Below are positions 1-9,314 of a stretch of DNA of 26,769 nt, in pieces. How positions within the stretch are numbered: the first letter of the stretch is position 1; every line of letters starts with the position of its first letter. Under the pieces are notes generated by a model. It ran no database searches. It was not told the origin of the DNA and worked only from the letters and a program-made list of their open reading frames with translations. Made by a program: the position numbers and the translations under genes. This DNA is from an uncultured Pseudomonadota bacterium (GTDB taxonomy: Bacteria > Pseudomonadota > Gammaproteobacteria > Burkholderiales > SG8-41): the NCBI GenBank assembly GCA_946885605.1, contig CAMPGR010000038.1, positions 1 through 26,769 on the forward strand. Reading direction: 5' to 3'.

Positions 1-18
1 GCGCGCCTGGCTCCCCAT
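1..18 (-). CDS. Possible start of a further operon gene (partial, runs off the window)
   Basis: An ATG lies on the minus strand at 18-16, two bases after the stop of the 59-aa ORF. An AGGA Shine-Dalgarno-like stretch sits about 6-8 bases upstream. Only six codons (M-G-S-Q-A-R) fall inside the window, so no function can be given. Spacing and RBS suggest the operon continues past position 1. It could equally be a chance ATG. Confidence 0.25.
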
Positions 19-20
19 GT

Positions 21-200
21 TCAGTCCTGGCAAAGCGCCAGCATCGCGCCGAGCACGATCGCCGGCGTGAGCGCATTGAGATGCTCGCGCGTGTAGGTGC
101 GCCGATCGGATTCGTTCCACCGTATGCGACGGATTGCGCCGGCAGTGATGATCGGGCGGGGGGACGCACCGGAGATGAGCGCATCGATCGGGGCGTTCAT
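21..200 (-). CDS. Small hypothetical protein (59 aa) coupled to the thioesterase gene
   Basis: This short ORF starts inside the stop codon of the thioesterase gene as an ATGA overlap (ATG 200-198, TGA 199-197), the same kind of coupling used elsewhere in the operon. No clear Shine-Dalgarno precedes it, so translation would depend on coupling. The 59-residue product has a basic, polar middle (RRIRWNESDRR) and a hydrophobic end (AIVLGAMLALCQD). I recognise no family. It lacks the conserved features of MbtH-like proteins and is too short to be a carrier protein with a visible Ser motif. It could be a small accessory protein or a non-functional remnant. The coupling is seen; the function is unknown. 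Confidence 0.45.
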   Translation of the reverse strand: MNAPIDALISGASPRPIITAGAIRRIRWNESDRRTYTREHLNALTPAIVLGAMLALCQD

Positions 201-1189
201 TGTGCCGGATACGACGCATGGCGCGCGCGGCATTGCCGGAAAAGATCGGCGAAGGCGGGGGCGTGGTCGCGCAGCATCACGTCCCCGTTGCAATCGTCGG
301 GCCCGAAATATTCCTCGGCCGACTGGCCGACCGCACGCCAGCTTAAGGGCGCATCAAGCGAGTCGGCCCACGCCCGCTTCGGCAGGAACAGCGCCAGATG
401 CACGGGCGATGGGGCGGGCGTGTAGCGGCGCACCGCCGCGATCGTCGCCTTCTCGACCCGCGCCCGCTGAGCCAGTACGGCATCCGATTCGATGCGGCGC
501 GCTGCCCGCCTGCGCTCCCGCCGCCGCTCGAGCTTTTGCGCGACGTAGCAGCGCCGTTCCTGAGACGAAAGCGGCGCGAGCGCGCGCGCATGCATCGCCA
601 CCCTGTCGACGACGTTCGCCATGCGCATGCGCAGCTGCCGCAGCGCGCGGTACGCCGTCGGATACGGGCTGCCGAAGAGCGCGACGAATGCGACCTCCGC
701 GTCCTCCTGTGCGAGCTTGCGCGCCAGCTCGAACGCGATGCTGCCGCCGGCGCAAAAACCGGCGACGATATAGGGACCGTTCGACCAGAAACTGCGTATC
801 TGCGGCGCGAAATACGCGGCGAAGGCCTCGACGTCGGTCAGCGGCTCGCTGTGCCCATCGAGCCCCGGCGGCTGCAGGCCGAAGAAAGGCTGATCCTTCC
901 CGAGCGCGTTTGCGAGCGCGCAATAGCAGAAGACGTCGCCGTTGTGGCCGCCGACGCCGAAGATCGGAATCTGCGTTCCGAGCGACTGGAGCGGCACGAT
1001 CGCGCGCTGCTGGCGGGCGAGGCTTTCGGCGGTACGCAGGAACTCGAGTATCTCGTCCTTGCGGTGCCGCAGCTGCTCGCGCAGCTCCGGTGTCAGCGCG
1101 CCCACCGGCGCGTCGCACTGCAGACGGTCGCCTTCGGCGCGGATTCGAATATCGCGGCTGCGCAGCTCGGCGAGCAATGTCGGTACCAT
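197..1189 (-). CDS. TubC-type docking domain fused to a free-standing thioesterase (330 aa), Cys nucleophile
   Basis: This is the probable chain-release enzyme of the NRPS-PKS line. The start at 1189 is chosen because ATG overlaps the TGA of the upstream NRPS gene (TGATG); upstream in-frame codons are antisense-like. Residues 1-52 match the TubC_N beta-hairpin docking fold (LLAELRSRDIRIRAEGDRL, then TPELR and a charged helix). Residues 70-325 are an alpha/beta hydrolase thioesterase. The nucleophile elbow reads GFCAGG, so Cys146 replaces the usual Ser. The usual Asp after strand 6 appears to be Gly (LFGSPYP, residues 171-177). The usual GDH motif reads GDV (302-304), leaving His309 as the nearest candidate base. 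The docking domain implies it is recruited in trans to the acidic tail of the preceding C-A-T protein. Whether it hydrolyses, cyclises or transfers the chain cannot be told from sequence. Confidence 0.85.
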   Translation of the reverse strand: MVPTLLAELRSRDIRIRAEGDRLQCDAPVGALTPELREQLRHRKDEILEFLRTAESLARQQRAIVPLQSLGTQIPIFGVGGHNGDVFCYCALANALGKDQPFFGLQPPGLDGHSEPLTDVEAFAAYFAPQIRSFWSNGPYIVAGFCAGGSIAFELARKLAQEDAEVAFVALFGSPYPTAYRALRQLRMRMANVVDRVAMHARALAPLSSQERRCYVAQKLERRRERRRAARRIESDAVLAQRARVEKATIAAVRRYTPAPSPVHLALFLPKRAWADSLDAPLSWRAVGQSAEEYFGPDDCNGDVMLRDHAPAFADLFRQCRARHASYPAQ

Positions 1190-4100
1190 CACAGCTCGAT
1201 TCGCTCGCGTTCCCCGCCGTCCCACGGCGCGGCGCTTTTTGCGAGCCACGACAGCGCGTCCATCGCTTCCGCGAGCCCCGCCACGGTGGGTCGCTCGAAC
1301 AGGTTGCGCAGCGGCAGATCGACGCCGGATGCCGCGCGCAGCCGGGCCATCAGCCGCGCCGCGATGATCGAGTCGCCGCCCAGGTCGAAGAAGTTCTCGT
1401 GGATGCCGATGTCGTTGCGCTGGAGCGCTTCGCTGAAGATCCGCGCGACCAATGCCTCCGGTGCGGTGCGCGGCGCGACCGGTGGCTGACGGGGAATCCG
1501 TTGCACGCTTCCCGGCGGGAGACTTCCGGGTGGCGGCAGCGCCCGGCGGTCGAGCTTGCCATTATGGTTCAACGGAAGCGCGTCCAAGGGGACGAAATAT
1601 GCGGGCACCATGTACTCGGGCAACGTAGCGCGGATCCGGCTACGCAATTGGTCCACGAGATCGGTTGTTTGGTTCTCCGCCACCAAGTAGGCGACCAGCC
1701 GCTTTTCGCCGGACGCATCCTTCCAGGCGACCACGGCGGCCTGACGTATCGCCGGATGCGGCAGGATCGCCGCTTCGATTTCCCCGGCCTCGATGCGATA
1801 GCCGCGGATCTTGAGCTGCGCGTCGATGCGCCCGAGGTATTGGAGGTTTCCGTCGGGAAGATAGCGCGCGAGATCGCCGGTGCGGTATACGCGCTCGCGT
1901 TCCCCGGGGCAGAAAGGATCGGGAAGAAATCGCTCCGCGGTAAGCTCGCTGCGCGCGAGGTAGCCGCGGGCGACACCGGCACCGCCGATCAGGAGCTCGC
2001 CCGGCACGCCGGCGGGGGCAAGCTGCATGCGAGAATTGACGACATAGGTGCGGGTGTTGTCGATGGGGCGGCCGATCGGGATGACATCGGGAATGTCGTT
2101 TCTGGGCACATCCCAGGCGGTCGCATCGATGGTCGCCTCGGTCGGCCCGTACAGGTTGTGCAAAGCCGCGTGGGGCATGCGCCGGTAGAATTCGGCGCAC
2201 AGCTCCCGGGTAAGCGTCTCGCCGCCGCAAAAGACGTGTTTCAGCGGCGGCGCGCAGCACCAGAACGCCGGTTCCTCCAGGAGCAGGCGCAACTGCGAGG
2301 GCACGAGCTGCAGCCGCGTCGCCCCGTGCGACAGGATCGCTTCCGCGACATAGGCGGGGTCGAGGTGGCCGGCCGGGCGCGCCATCACCACCCGTGCGCC
2401 GGCCATGAGCGGCGCAAAAAATTCCCACACCGATGCATCGAAGCCGAAGCCGGTCTTCTGAAGCACTGCATCATTCGGCGTGAGCGGATAGACCCGGTGC
2501 ATCCAGCGCATGTGGTTGCAGATCGCGGCATGCGTCACCATGACGCCTTTGGGCCGCCCGCTCGATCCAGAGGTATAGATGACGTACGCCAGGCTTTCCG
2601 CCGTGGCGCCCAGACGCGGCCGTGCGTCGGGTGCTTTGGCGATGGCCGGCCAATCGGTATCCAGACACACGAGGCGGGCTTGACCGGTGGGGAGCCGGGC
2701 AACGAGATCGTGTTGCGTGAGCGCGATCGGCGCGCGAACCTCCTCCAGCATGTAACCGATCCTCGGTGCCGGAAGTTCGGGATCGAGGGGGACGTACGCC
2801 GCTCCCGCCTTCAGTATGCCGAGCAGGCCCACCATCATTTCCAGCGAGCGTTCGACGCAAATTGGAACGAGCGCGTCCGGCTCGATGCCGGCTTTCTGCA
2901 GCCATTGCGCAAGCTGGTTCGCGCGCGCATCGAGCTCGCGATAGGTGAGCCGCCGGTCTTCCGCAATCACCGCGACCGCATCGGGCGTGCGATCGGCTTG
3001 CGCTTCGAACAACTCGTGAAGCAGCACATCGGTCGGCGCGCGCACTGCGGTGTCGTTCCACTCGAACAGCAGGCGGCGGCGTTCCGCCTCGGTCAGCAGC
3101 GGCAATTCGTCTATGCACCGGCCCGGGTCCGACGCGATGCCCTCGAGCAGGACCTTGTAGTGGCCGAGCCAGCGCTCGATGGTGGCGGCGGTGTAGAGGT
3201 CGGTGTTGTACTCGCATTCGAAGACGAGGTCGCGTCCGCTGTCCACTGCGTTTATCGACAGCTCGAAATTGACGAAACGCTTGCGTGCGCCTTCTACGGC
3301 GATGAGTTGCAAATCGCTCCCGAAGTCGAAGGGTGCGCCGATCCGATCGATGTTGAAGGTGACGGAGACGAGAGGGGTCCGGCCCGGATCGCGCGGGACG
3401 TTGAGTCTTCGCAGCAGGCTGCCGAACGTGACCCGCTGGTGCGCCTGCGCTTCGAGAAGCGCGGTGCGCGCACACTTGAGCGCCTCCGCGAAGCGCGCGC
3501 CATGATCTACCCTGCAGCGCAGCGGCACCATGCTCACGCAGTGGCCGACGAGGTGAGCGTTGTCGAGCAGCGCGTGGCCGGCCATCGGGATGCCGATCAC
3601 GAAGTCCTCCTGGCCGCTCAACCGGGCGATCAGGGCTTCGAAGGCCGCAAGCAGGGTCACGAACAAGGTGCAGCCGTTGGCAGCGCCCGTCAATTTCAAC
3701 GCGCGATACAGCGCTTCGTCGATCCGCAGCTCGTGGCGCGCGCCGTTGTAGGTTTTGATGCCCGGGCGCGGTTGGTCGGACGGCAGATCGAGGATGGGAA
3801 TGTCATCCGCGTACTGCTGCGCCCAGTAGTCTTCGTCGACGCGCGCGGCGGTGTCGTGCGTCCGTCCCGTTTCGCGCATGACGTAATCGCGGTAGGACGC
3901 TACGGCAGGGAGCTGTGGCACGAGACCATAGCGGTCGACGGCATACATGCGTCCGAGGTCCGAAAAGAGCACGGCCGACGACCAGCCGTCGCAGACGATA
4001 TGGTGCAGGGTGAGGACGAGGCGATTCAGGTCCGGTGCCTCGCGGATCAGCCGCGCGCGTAGCGGCGGACCGTCAACGAGGTTCAAGGGTTGCGCGGTTT

Positions 4101-4461
4101 CCTCGCGGAGAATTCTCTCGATCTCGCTGCGCCGGCTTGCCGCGGGACGATCTGCGAGATCGATGACAGGGAGCGGAACGTGCGATACGTTGGCAATGCT
4201 CTGCTGCTGCCCTTCGGCCTCGATCGTGACCCGTAATGCCTCATGGCGCGCCACCACGTGTTGCAGCGCGCGTTCCATGGATTCCGCACTGAGCGCACCG
4301 CGCAGCGTCAGCGCAAAGCACTGGTTGTAGGCGCACGCCGCATCGTCCCCCATCTGCACTGCCGCCCACACTTCGCGCTGCGGGCCGGTGAGCGGGAGCG
4401 CCGCGTTCTCCTCGGTGAAAGGATCGAAATCGACCGGTGTGGTGCGCAACGCTTCAGTCAC
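1189..4461 (-). CDS. NRPS module C-A-T, predicted glutamine-activating (1090 aa)
   Basis: This is the last elongation module. The GTG at 4461 is chosen because it overlaps the upstream stop by eight bases (GTGACTGA), and the in-frame sequence before it is a shadow of the aminotransferase. The C domain (about 20-455) has an intact HHIVCDG motif (His153, His154, Asp158). Its opening (PLTGPQREVW) resembles C domains that follow PKS-aminotransferase modules. The A domain (about 480-975) has specificity positions Asp675, Ala676, Trp679, Gln718, Phe744, Gly746, Leu770, Ile778, Asp779 and Lys969. This is the DAWQFGLIDK code known for Gln (for example tyrocidine synthetase). The T domain has LGGDS with Ser1031 for phosphopantetheine. 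No TE is fused. The protein ends in an acidic/hydrophobic tail (GERERIEL) that suits docking with the TubC-type domain of the next protein. Gln assignment rests on a by-eye alignment. Confidence 0.93.
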   Translation of the reverse strand: MTEALRTTPVDFDPFTEENAALPLTGPQREVWAAVQMGDDAACAYNQCFALTLRGALSAESMERALQHVVARHEALRVTIEAEGQQQSIANVSHVPLPVIDLADRPAASRRSEIERILREETAQPLNLVDGPPLRARLIREAPDLNRLVLTLHHIVCDGWSSAVLFSDLGRMYAVDRYGLVPQLPAVASYRDYVMRETGRTHDTAARVDEDYWAQQYADDIPILDLPSDQPRPGIKTYNGARHELRIDEALYRALKLTGAANGCTLFVTLLAAFEALIARLSGQEDFVIGIPMAGHALLDNAHLVGHCVSMVPLRCRVDHGARFAEALKCARTALLEAQAHQRVTFGSLLRRLNVPRDPGRTPLVSVTFNIDRIGAPFDFGSDLQLIAVEGARKRFVNFELSINAVDSGRDLVFECEYNTDLYTAATIERWLGHYKVLLEGIASDPGRCIDELPLLTEAERRRLLFEWNDTAVRAPTDVLLHELFEAQADRTPDAVAVIAEDRRLTYRELDARANQLAQWLQKAGIEPDALVPICVERSLEMMVGLLGILKAGAAYVPLDPELPAPRIGYMLEEVRAPIALTQHDLVARLPTGQARLVCLDTDWPAIAKAPDARPRLGATAESLAYVIYTSGSSGRPKGVMVTHAAICNHMRWMHRVYPLTPNDAVLQKTGFGFDASVWEFFAPLMAGARVVMARPAGHLDPAYVAEAILSHGATRLQLVPSQLRLLLEEPAFWCCAPPLKHVFCGGETLTRELCAEFYRRMPHAALHNLYGPTEATIDATAWDVPRNDIPDVIPIGRPIDNTRTYVVNSRMQLAPAGVPGELLIGGAGVARGYLARSELTAERFLPDPFCPGERERVYRTGDLARYLPDGNLQYLGRIDAQLKIRGYRIEAGEIEAAILPHPAIRQAAVVAWKDASGEKRLVAYLVAENQTTDLVDQLRSRIRATLPEYMVPAYFVPLDALPLNHNGKLDRRALPPPGSLPPGSVQRIPRQPPVAPRTAPEALVARIFSEALQRNDIGIHENFFDLGGDSIIAARLMARLRAASGVDLPLRNLFERPTVAGLAEAMDALSWLAKSAAPWDGGERERIEL

Positions 4462-7400
4462 GGACGCCCGCCGTCTCCTCGACCTGCAAGTACTTGCCCG
4501 AGCGCTGGGGATCGGGAACGAACCACGCGCTCTTTCCCGACGCGTCGCGGCCTTTGCGGGCTCCGGGCAATGGCGGACGCTCCTCGCCGCCGGGCAGGAA
4601 GCCGGCCGTCTGCATCTCGGCGAGCGTCTCGCGGAAAGCGGCGAGCGCACGCTCGAGATCCGCGTCGCTGTGCGCAAGCGTGAGAAACGCGGGCCGGCCT
4701 TCCCAGATGTGCATGCCCTTCGCACGCATGTAGGCAAAGAACAGGCCGGCGAGCGGCGCGTCCTGCGGGAAGTTGACGCAGAACCACGACCCGAAGTGCG
4801 CGATATGGACCGGCGCGCGCACCGCTTGCGCGTGAGCATTCAGCGCGTCCACGAAGCGGGTCGTACGCAAGTTGAGAGTGCGCTGCAGCTCCGGGCTCTC
4901 ATCGCGAAGGCGCAGGAGTACCGCGCGCGCCACGGCGAGCGCGAGTGGATGGCGCACGAACGTCCCGGCGAAGAACGTCACGCCGGCTTCCGGGCTGGAG
5001 TGATCGCCGTACTGCCATGCGCCGCCGTCGAGCGCGTCGAGATATTTCTCGCGGCCCGCGACGATGCCGATCGGCAAGCCGCCGCCGATCACCTTGCCGT
5101 AGGTGGCAATGTCTGCGCGAACGCCGAAGAGCGCCTGCGCGCCGCCGGGATGCGTGCGGAAACCCGTCACCACTTCATCGAAGATGAGGGCGGTTTCCGA
5201 TTCTGCGGTGATTCTGCGCAGTTCCTGTAGAAAATCGCGCGGCTGAAGATCCGGGCGACGGCTTTGCACCGGCTCGACCAGTACCGCCGCCAATTCGTGG
5301 CGCATGGCGGCGATGGCCTGCAGCGATTCGGGCGCTCCGTAGTCGAGCACGACCATGTTCTCCACCATGTTCGGCGCGATGCCGGGTGCGATCGGGATGG
5401 AGCGGCGCGCGCCGTTCACGATGGAGCCACGCACCAGCACCTCGTCGAAAATGCCGTGATAGGCGCCGGCGAAGAGCGCGATCTTGTCGCGGCCGCTCAC
5501 CGTGCGCGCCACGCGGAGCGCCGCCGTCACCGCCTCGGAGCCGGTGCTGCAGAACCCGGCGCGCGCCATGCCCGTTATCTCGCAGATGAGCTTCGCCACT
5601 TCTCCGGCGAGCGGCGTCTGCGGCCCGGTCTCGATGCCCTGCTCGAGCTGCGCCGCGATCGCCGCGCGCACGAAGTCCGGGTTGTGCCCGAAGAGAATCG
5701 TGCCGAACCCGTTGGTGAGGTCGATGTACTCGTTGCCATCGACGTCCCACAGTTTCGATCCCGAGGAGCGGTTCACGACGATCGGGTAAACCATCTCTTT
5801 CCATATCGGACGGAAGCCCGCGACCGACCGCGGATCGGCAAGGTGCGCGCGGTTTGTTGCGGTAAACCGCTTGGAGCCCTGCGTGCGCGCGACGTATTTA
5901 TCGATGAATGCGCGCAGTTCCTGCTCTTGCCGCGGCGTGAGCCGGCCTGCGTGCGCCGTTGCGGGTGGCCGGTACGGACCGAAGGCGATCGGGGCGCGAT
6001 CAGCGGCGGGTGCGATCGGCGCGGCCGGCGCGTGGGTTGCGTCGGTCGTTGGCCTCACATCGATATGCGGCGGCGCGGTCTGGCTCGATGGCGTCGCAGC
6101 CGGCAACGCAGCCTGGCGCAGCATGTCGAGTTGTCGCGACATGATTTCGAGCTGCTGCGCGAGCACCTGTTGCAGCGTGCCGGTCTCCACTGATGCGCCC
6201 GCGATTCGAGGCGCAGGCTGCGCCTCGGCCGCTGCATACTGGTGCGTCTGAGTGACCAATGGCGTGCCGGACTGCGCTGCCGGCGGCGCAGCGACTGGCA
6301 CGGCGGGCGCGAGTCGTGCGGCAAGGGCGCGCAGCGTGGAGCACTCGTCCAGCAGCTCGCGCAGCGAAACCCGCGTCCCGAATTTCCTGTGCAGCGCGCT
6401 GCTCGCTTGCGTGAGAAAGAGCGAATCGAGGCCCAGGTCGAGAAACGTCGCGTTCGGTTCGAGCACCGCGGCATCGATCCCTGAAAGCTCGGAGAAAAGC
6501 GCTTGCAGCTTCGAAATAAGCTGCGTATCGGGATGCGGAGCGTCCCGTTGGGTCGCGGTAATGGTGTCGGGCATGGCATTCTCCGTGTGAGCCGCTGCCT
6601 GGGGCGCCGCGCGTGCAGCGGGCTGGGAGAGCGGGGCTGCCGGAATCGGATCGACCCAGAAGCGCGAGCGCTGGAAGGGATATGTCGGCAGCGATATGCG
6701 GCGACATCGCGCGTCAGCGTTGAATGCGGCCCAGTCGATTGTGAGACCCGCGGTCCAGAGGCGACCCGCGGCGGCGACGAGCGCCTCGAGATCCCCCTCG
6801 CTGTCCTGACCGGCGTGCAAGGATGCGAGCACGAGCTGTCCGGCCTTGCGTGCGGGGTGCTGCCTTGCGAGGCTCGCGAGCGCCTGGCCCGGGCCCACTT
6901 CGAGCAGCGCCAGCGCGGGATCCATGAGCTTGCCCACGCCGTCCATGAAGCGCACCGGCCGCCGCATCTGCTGCGCCCAGTAATGCGGATCGACCGCCTC
7001 GGCGTCGGTAATGGATTCGCCCGTTAGGCTCGAGATCCATCCCTGCTGCGGCGCAGAGCGCCGAACCGTGGATACGAACTCGGCGAACGCAGCGACGATC
7101 GGCTCCATCAGCGGCGAATGAAAGGCGTGCGAGGTGGGCAGGCGCCGGCTTTCGATCTCGCGCGCCGCGAGCCGCGCCTCGAGGGCGGATATCGCTTCGT
7201 GCTCTCCCGCGACCACCGTCATGTTAGGCGCGTTGATGGCGGCAACAGCGGCATGCTCGGTCAGCTCGCTCGCGACGGTATCGACAGGGGCGCGCACTGC
7301 GAGCATCGCCCCGCCCGGAAGATCCTGCATCATGCGGGCGCGGCGTGCGAGGAGCAGCAGCGCGTCGTCACGGGTAAATACGCCGGCGAGGCATGCCGCG

Positions 7401-9313
7401 ACGTACTCGCCGAGACTGTGTCCGATCATCGCGGCCGGCGTGACGCCCCATGAACCCCAGAGCCGGGCAAGCGCGTATTCGACAACGAAGAGCGCAGGCT
7501 GCGTGATGGAAGTCTGGGTAATCTGCTGCTGCGCCGCTGCAACGTCGCGCTCCACGGGATAGAGTATCGCGCGGAGATCAAGGCCCAGATGCGGCTCGAG
7601 CACGGCCGCGCACTCGTCCACTTCCTTGCGGAAGCAGGGCTCCGACTGATAGAGCGTGCGGCCCATGTTGACATGCTGCGCGCCTTGTCCCGGGAAGAGG
7701 AATGCGACGCCCGCAAGCGAACGTTCCGTGCTGCCGTCAAAAACGCGGCGGGAGTCAGGCGTGCCGAGCAATTGCAGCGCCTCCGCGCGATCGCGGCAGA
7801 CCAGCGCGCGCCGATGACCGAATGCACGGCGCCCCGTCTGCAACGTGAACGCGGCATCCGCGATGTCGAGATCGGCGCACGCCGCGAGATGATCCTTGAG
7901 GTGTGTTGCGCCTTCCTCGAGGCGCTCGCGGGAACGCGCGGAGAGCAGCAAGAGGTGGCTGCTGCGCCGGGCGCCGCCTCGCTCGACGCGGGGCGCTTCC
8001 TCCAGCACGACGTGCGCATTGGTCCCGCCGACGCCAAACGAGCTGACACCTGCCCGGCGCGGCGTGTCGCCCGCTTTCCACGCCTGCAGACGCGCATTGA
8101 CGTAGAACGGACTCTGTTCGAGACCGAGCTTCGGATTCGGCGAGCGGTAGTGGAGGCTTGCCGGCAAGGTTTTGTGATGCAGCGCGAGCGCGGTCTTGAT
8201 AAGCCCTGCGACGCCGGCCGCCGCATCGAGGTGCCCGATGTTCGTCTTGAGCGACCCGAGCGCGCAGTACCCTTTTGTCGTGGCGCCTCCAGCGCGGAAA
8301 GCCTCGGTGAGCCCGGCGATTTCCACCGGATCGCCGAGCGCAGTGCCCGTGCCGTGGGCTTCGACGTAGGAAATCGTCGCCGGGTCGATGCCGGCGAGCG
8401 CCTGAGCCATGGCGATCACCTGCGCGTGGCCATCCACGCTCGGCGCCGTGAAGCTCACTTTCGCGGCGCCATCGTTGTTGAGCGCCGCGCCCTTGATCAC
8501 GGCGTAAACGGTGTCGCCGTCGGCGAGCGCATCGGCGAGCCGGCGCAGCACCACGATACCAATGCCGTTGGAGAACACGGTGCCCGCCGCGTCGCGGTCG
8601 AACGCACGGCAATGCCCGTCGGGCGAGGTGATGCTGCCGTCGTGCCAGAGGTAGCCGCGACGCTGCGGCAGCGTAATCGATACACCGCCTGCGAGCGCCA
8701 TGTCGCACTGATACGTGAGCAGGCTTTGCACCGCGGAGCAGACCGCCACCAGCGAGGTGGAACAGGCGGTTTGAACGTTGAGTGCCGGGCCCTTGAGGTC
8801 GAGCTTGTAGGCAACGCGTGTCGTGAGATAGTCCTTCTCGTTGCCCATCATCGTGGTCAACCAGCCAACGGCATCGGTGACGTCGCCGCGGTTGATCAGG
8901 TTCTGCAGGTAGTAGTAATTGTTGCTGGATCCCGCGAAGAGCCCGATCGCGCCCTCGAACGTTTGCGGATCGTACCCCGCATCCTCGAACGCCTCCCACG
9001 CGGTCTCGAGAAAAACGCGCTGCTGGGGATCGAGAATTTCCGCTTCCTTCGGGTTGATTCCGAAGAAGGCGGCGTCGAACATCTCCGCGTCATCCAGAAT
9101 GCCGCGCGCGCGCACGTAGGCCGGATCGCGACGCGCGGCCATTTCCTCGGCCGATCCGGGATCGAGCTCGCCGGGTCCGAAGCGGGAGATCGTCTCGCGC
9201 GCGGCGACGAGGTTCTGCCAGAGCTGCGCGACGTTGCGCGCGCCGGGGAAACGCCCCGCCATACCGACGATCGCGATGCCTTCTGCCGCGTCGTAATCGC
9301 GCGCGTACGCCAT
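4454..9313 (-). CDS. Hybrid PKS module KS-AT-ACP-aminotransferase (1619 aa)
   Basis: This protein extends the chain by one malonyl unit and should convert the beta-keto group to an amine. The KS (about 10-440) has Cys184 (TACSTS), His320 (EAHGTGT) and His361 (NIGHLD). The AT (about 535-885) has Ser633 (GHSLGEY) and the HAFH motif (729-732) typical of malonyl-CoA selection. There is no KR, DH or ER. The ACP has LGLDS with Ser964. An Ala/Pro-rich linker with a short coiled coil (about 1047-1067) leads to a class III PLP aminotransferase of the glutamate-1-semialdehyde type (about 1135-1575), with Asp1379 (FDEVVTGF) and Lys1407 (TYGK). The same order occurs in McyE and MycA/ItuA. ATG 9313 is preferred: it follows the upstream TAG by one base and has GGGAG nine bases before it. 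An ATG at 9331 would add six residues. Confidence 0.94.
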   Translation of the reverse strand: MAYARDYDAAEGIAIVGMAGRFPGARNVAQLWQNLVAARETISRFGPGELDPGSAEEMAARRDPAYVRARGILDDAEMFDAAFFGINPKEAEILDPQQRVFLETAWEAFEDAGYDPQTFEGAIGLFAGSSNNYYYLQNLINRGDVTDAVGWLTTMMGNEKDYLTTRVAYKLDLKGPALNVQTACSTSLVAVCSAVQSLLTYQCDMALAGGVSITLPQRRGYLWHDGSITSPDGHCRAFDRDAAGTVFSNGIGIVVLRRLADALADGDTVYAVIKGAALNNDGAAKVSFTAPSVDGHAQVIAMAQALAGIDPATISYVEAHGTGTALGDPVEIAGLTEAFRAGGATTKGYCALGSLKTNIGHLDAAAGVAGLIKTALALHHKTLPASLHYRSPNPKLGLEQSPFYVNARLQAWKAGDTPRRAGVSSFGVGGTNAHVVLEEAPRVERGGARRSSHLLLLSARSRERLEEGATHLKDHLAACADLDIADAAFTLQTGRRAFGHRRALVCRDRAEALQLLGTPDSRRVFDGSTERSLAGVAFLFPGQGAQHVNMGRTLYQSEPCFRKEVDECAAVLEPHLGLDLRAILYPVERDVAAAQQQITQTSITQPALFVVEYALARLWGSWGVTPAAMIGHSLGEYVAACLAGVFTRDDALLLLARRARMMQDLPGGAMLAVRAPVDTVASELTEHAAVAAINAPNMTVVAGEHEAISALEARLAAREIESRRLPTSHAFHSPLMEPIVAAFAEFVSTVRRSAPQQGWISSLTGESITDAEAVDPHYWAQQMRRPVRFMDGVGKLMDPALALLEVGPGQALASLARQHPARKAGQLVLASLHAGQDSEGDLEALVAAAGRLWTAGLTIDWAAFNADARCRRISLPTYPFQRSRFWVDPIPAAPLSQPAARAAPQAAAHTENAMPDTITATQRDAPHPDTQLISKLQALFSELSGIDAAVLEPNATFLDLGLDSLFLTQASSALHRKFGTRVSLRELLDECSTLRALAARLAPAVPVAAPPAAQSGTPLVTQTHQYAAAEAQPAPRIAGASVETGTLQQVLAQQLEIMSRQLDMLRQAALPAATPSSQTAPPHIDVRPTTDATHAPAAPIAPAADRAPIAFGPYRPPATAHAGRLTPRQEQELRAFIDKYVARTQGSKRFTATNRAHLADPRSVAGFRPIWKEMVYPIVVNRSSGSKLWDVDGNEYIDLTNGFGTILFGHNPDFVRAAIAAQLEQGIETGPQTPLAGEVAKLICEITGMARAGFCSTGSEAVTAALRVARTVSGRDKIALFAGAYHGIFDEVLVRGSIVNGARRSIPIAPGIAPNMVENMVVLDYGAPESLQAIAAMRHELAAVLVEPVQSRRPDLQPRDFLQELRRITAESETALIFDEVVTGFRTHPGGAQALFGVRADIATYGKVIGGGLPIGIVAGREKYLDALDGGAWQYGDHSSPEAGVTFFAGTFVRHPLALAVARAVLLRLRDESPELQRTLNLRTTRFVDALNAHAQAVRAPVHIAHFGSWFCVNFPQDAPLAGLFFAYMRAKGMHIWEGRPAFLTLAHSDADLERALAAFRETLAEMQTAGFLPGGEERPPLPGARKGRDASGKSAWFVPDPQRSGKYLQVEETAGVRD

Positions 9314-9314
9314 G

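Noticed and set aside
97..4062. 1321-codon plus-strand reading frame opposite the Gln NRPS and thioesterase genes
   Set aside because: Its translation is Arg/Ala-rich with no domain. It lies antisense to clear C, A, T and TE motifs, and long open antisense frames are expected in GC-rich DNA with strong third-position bias.
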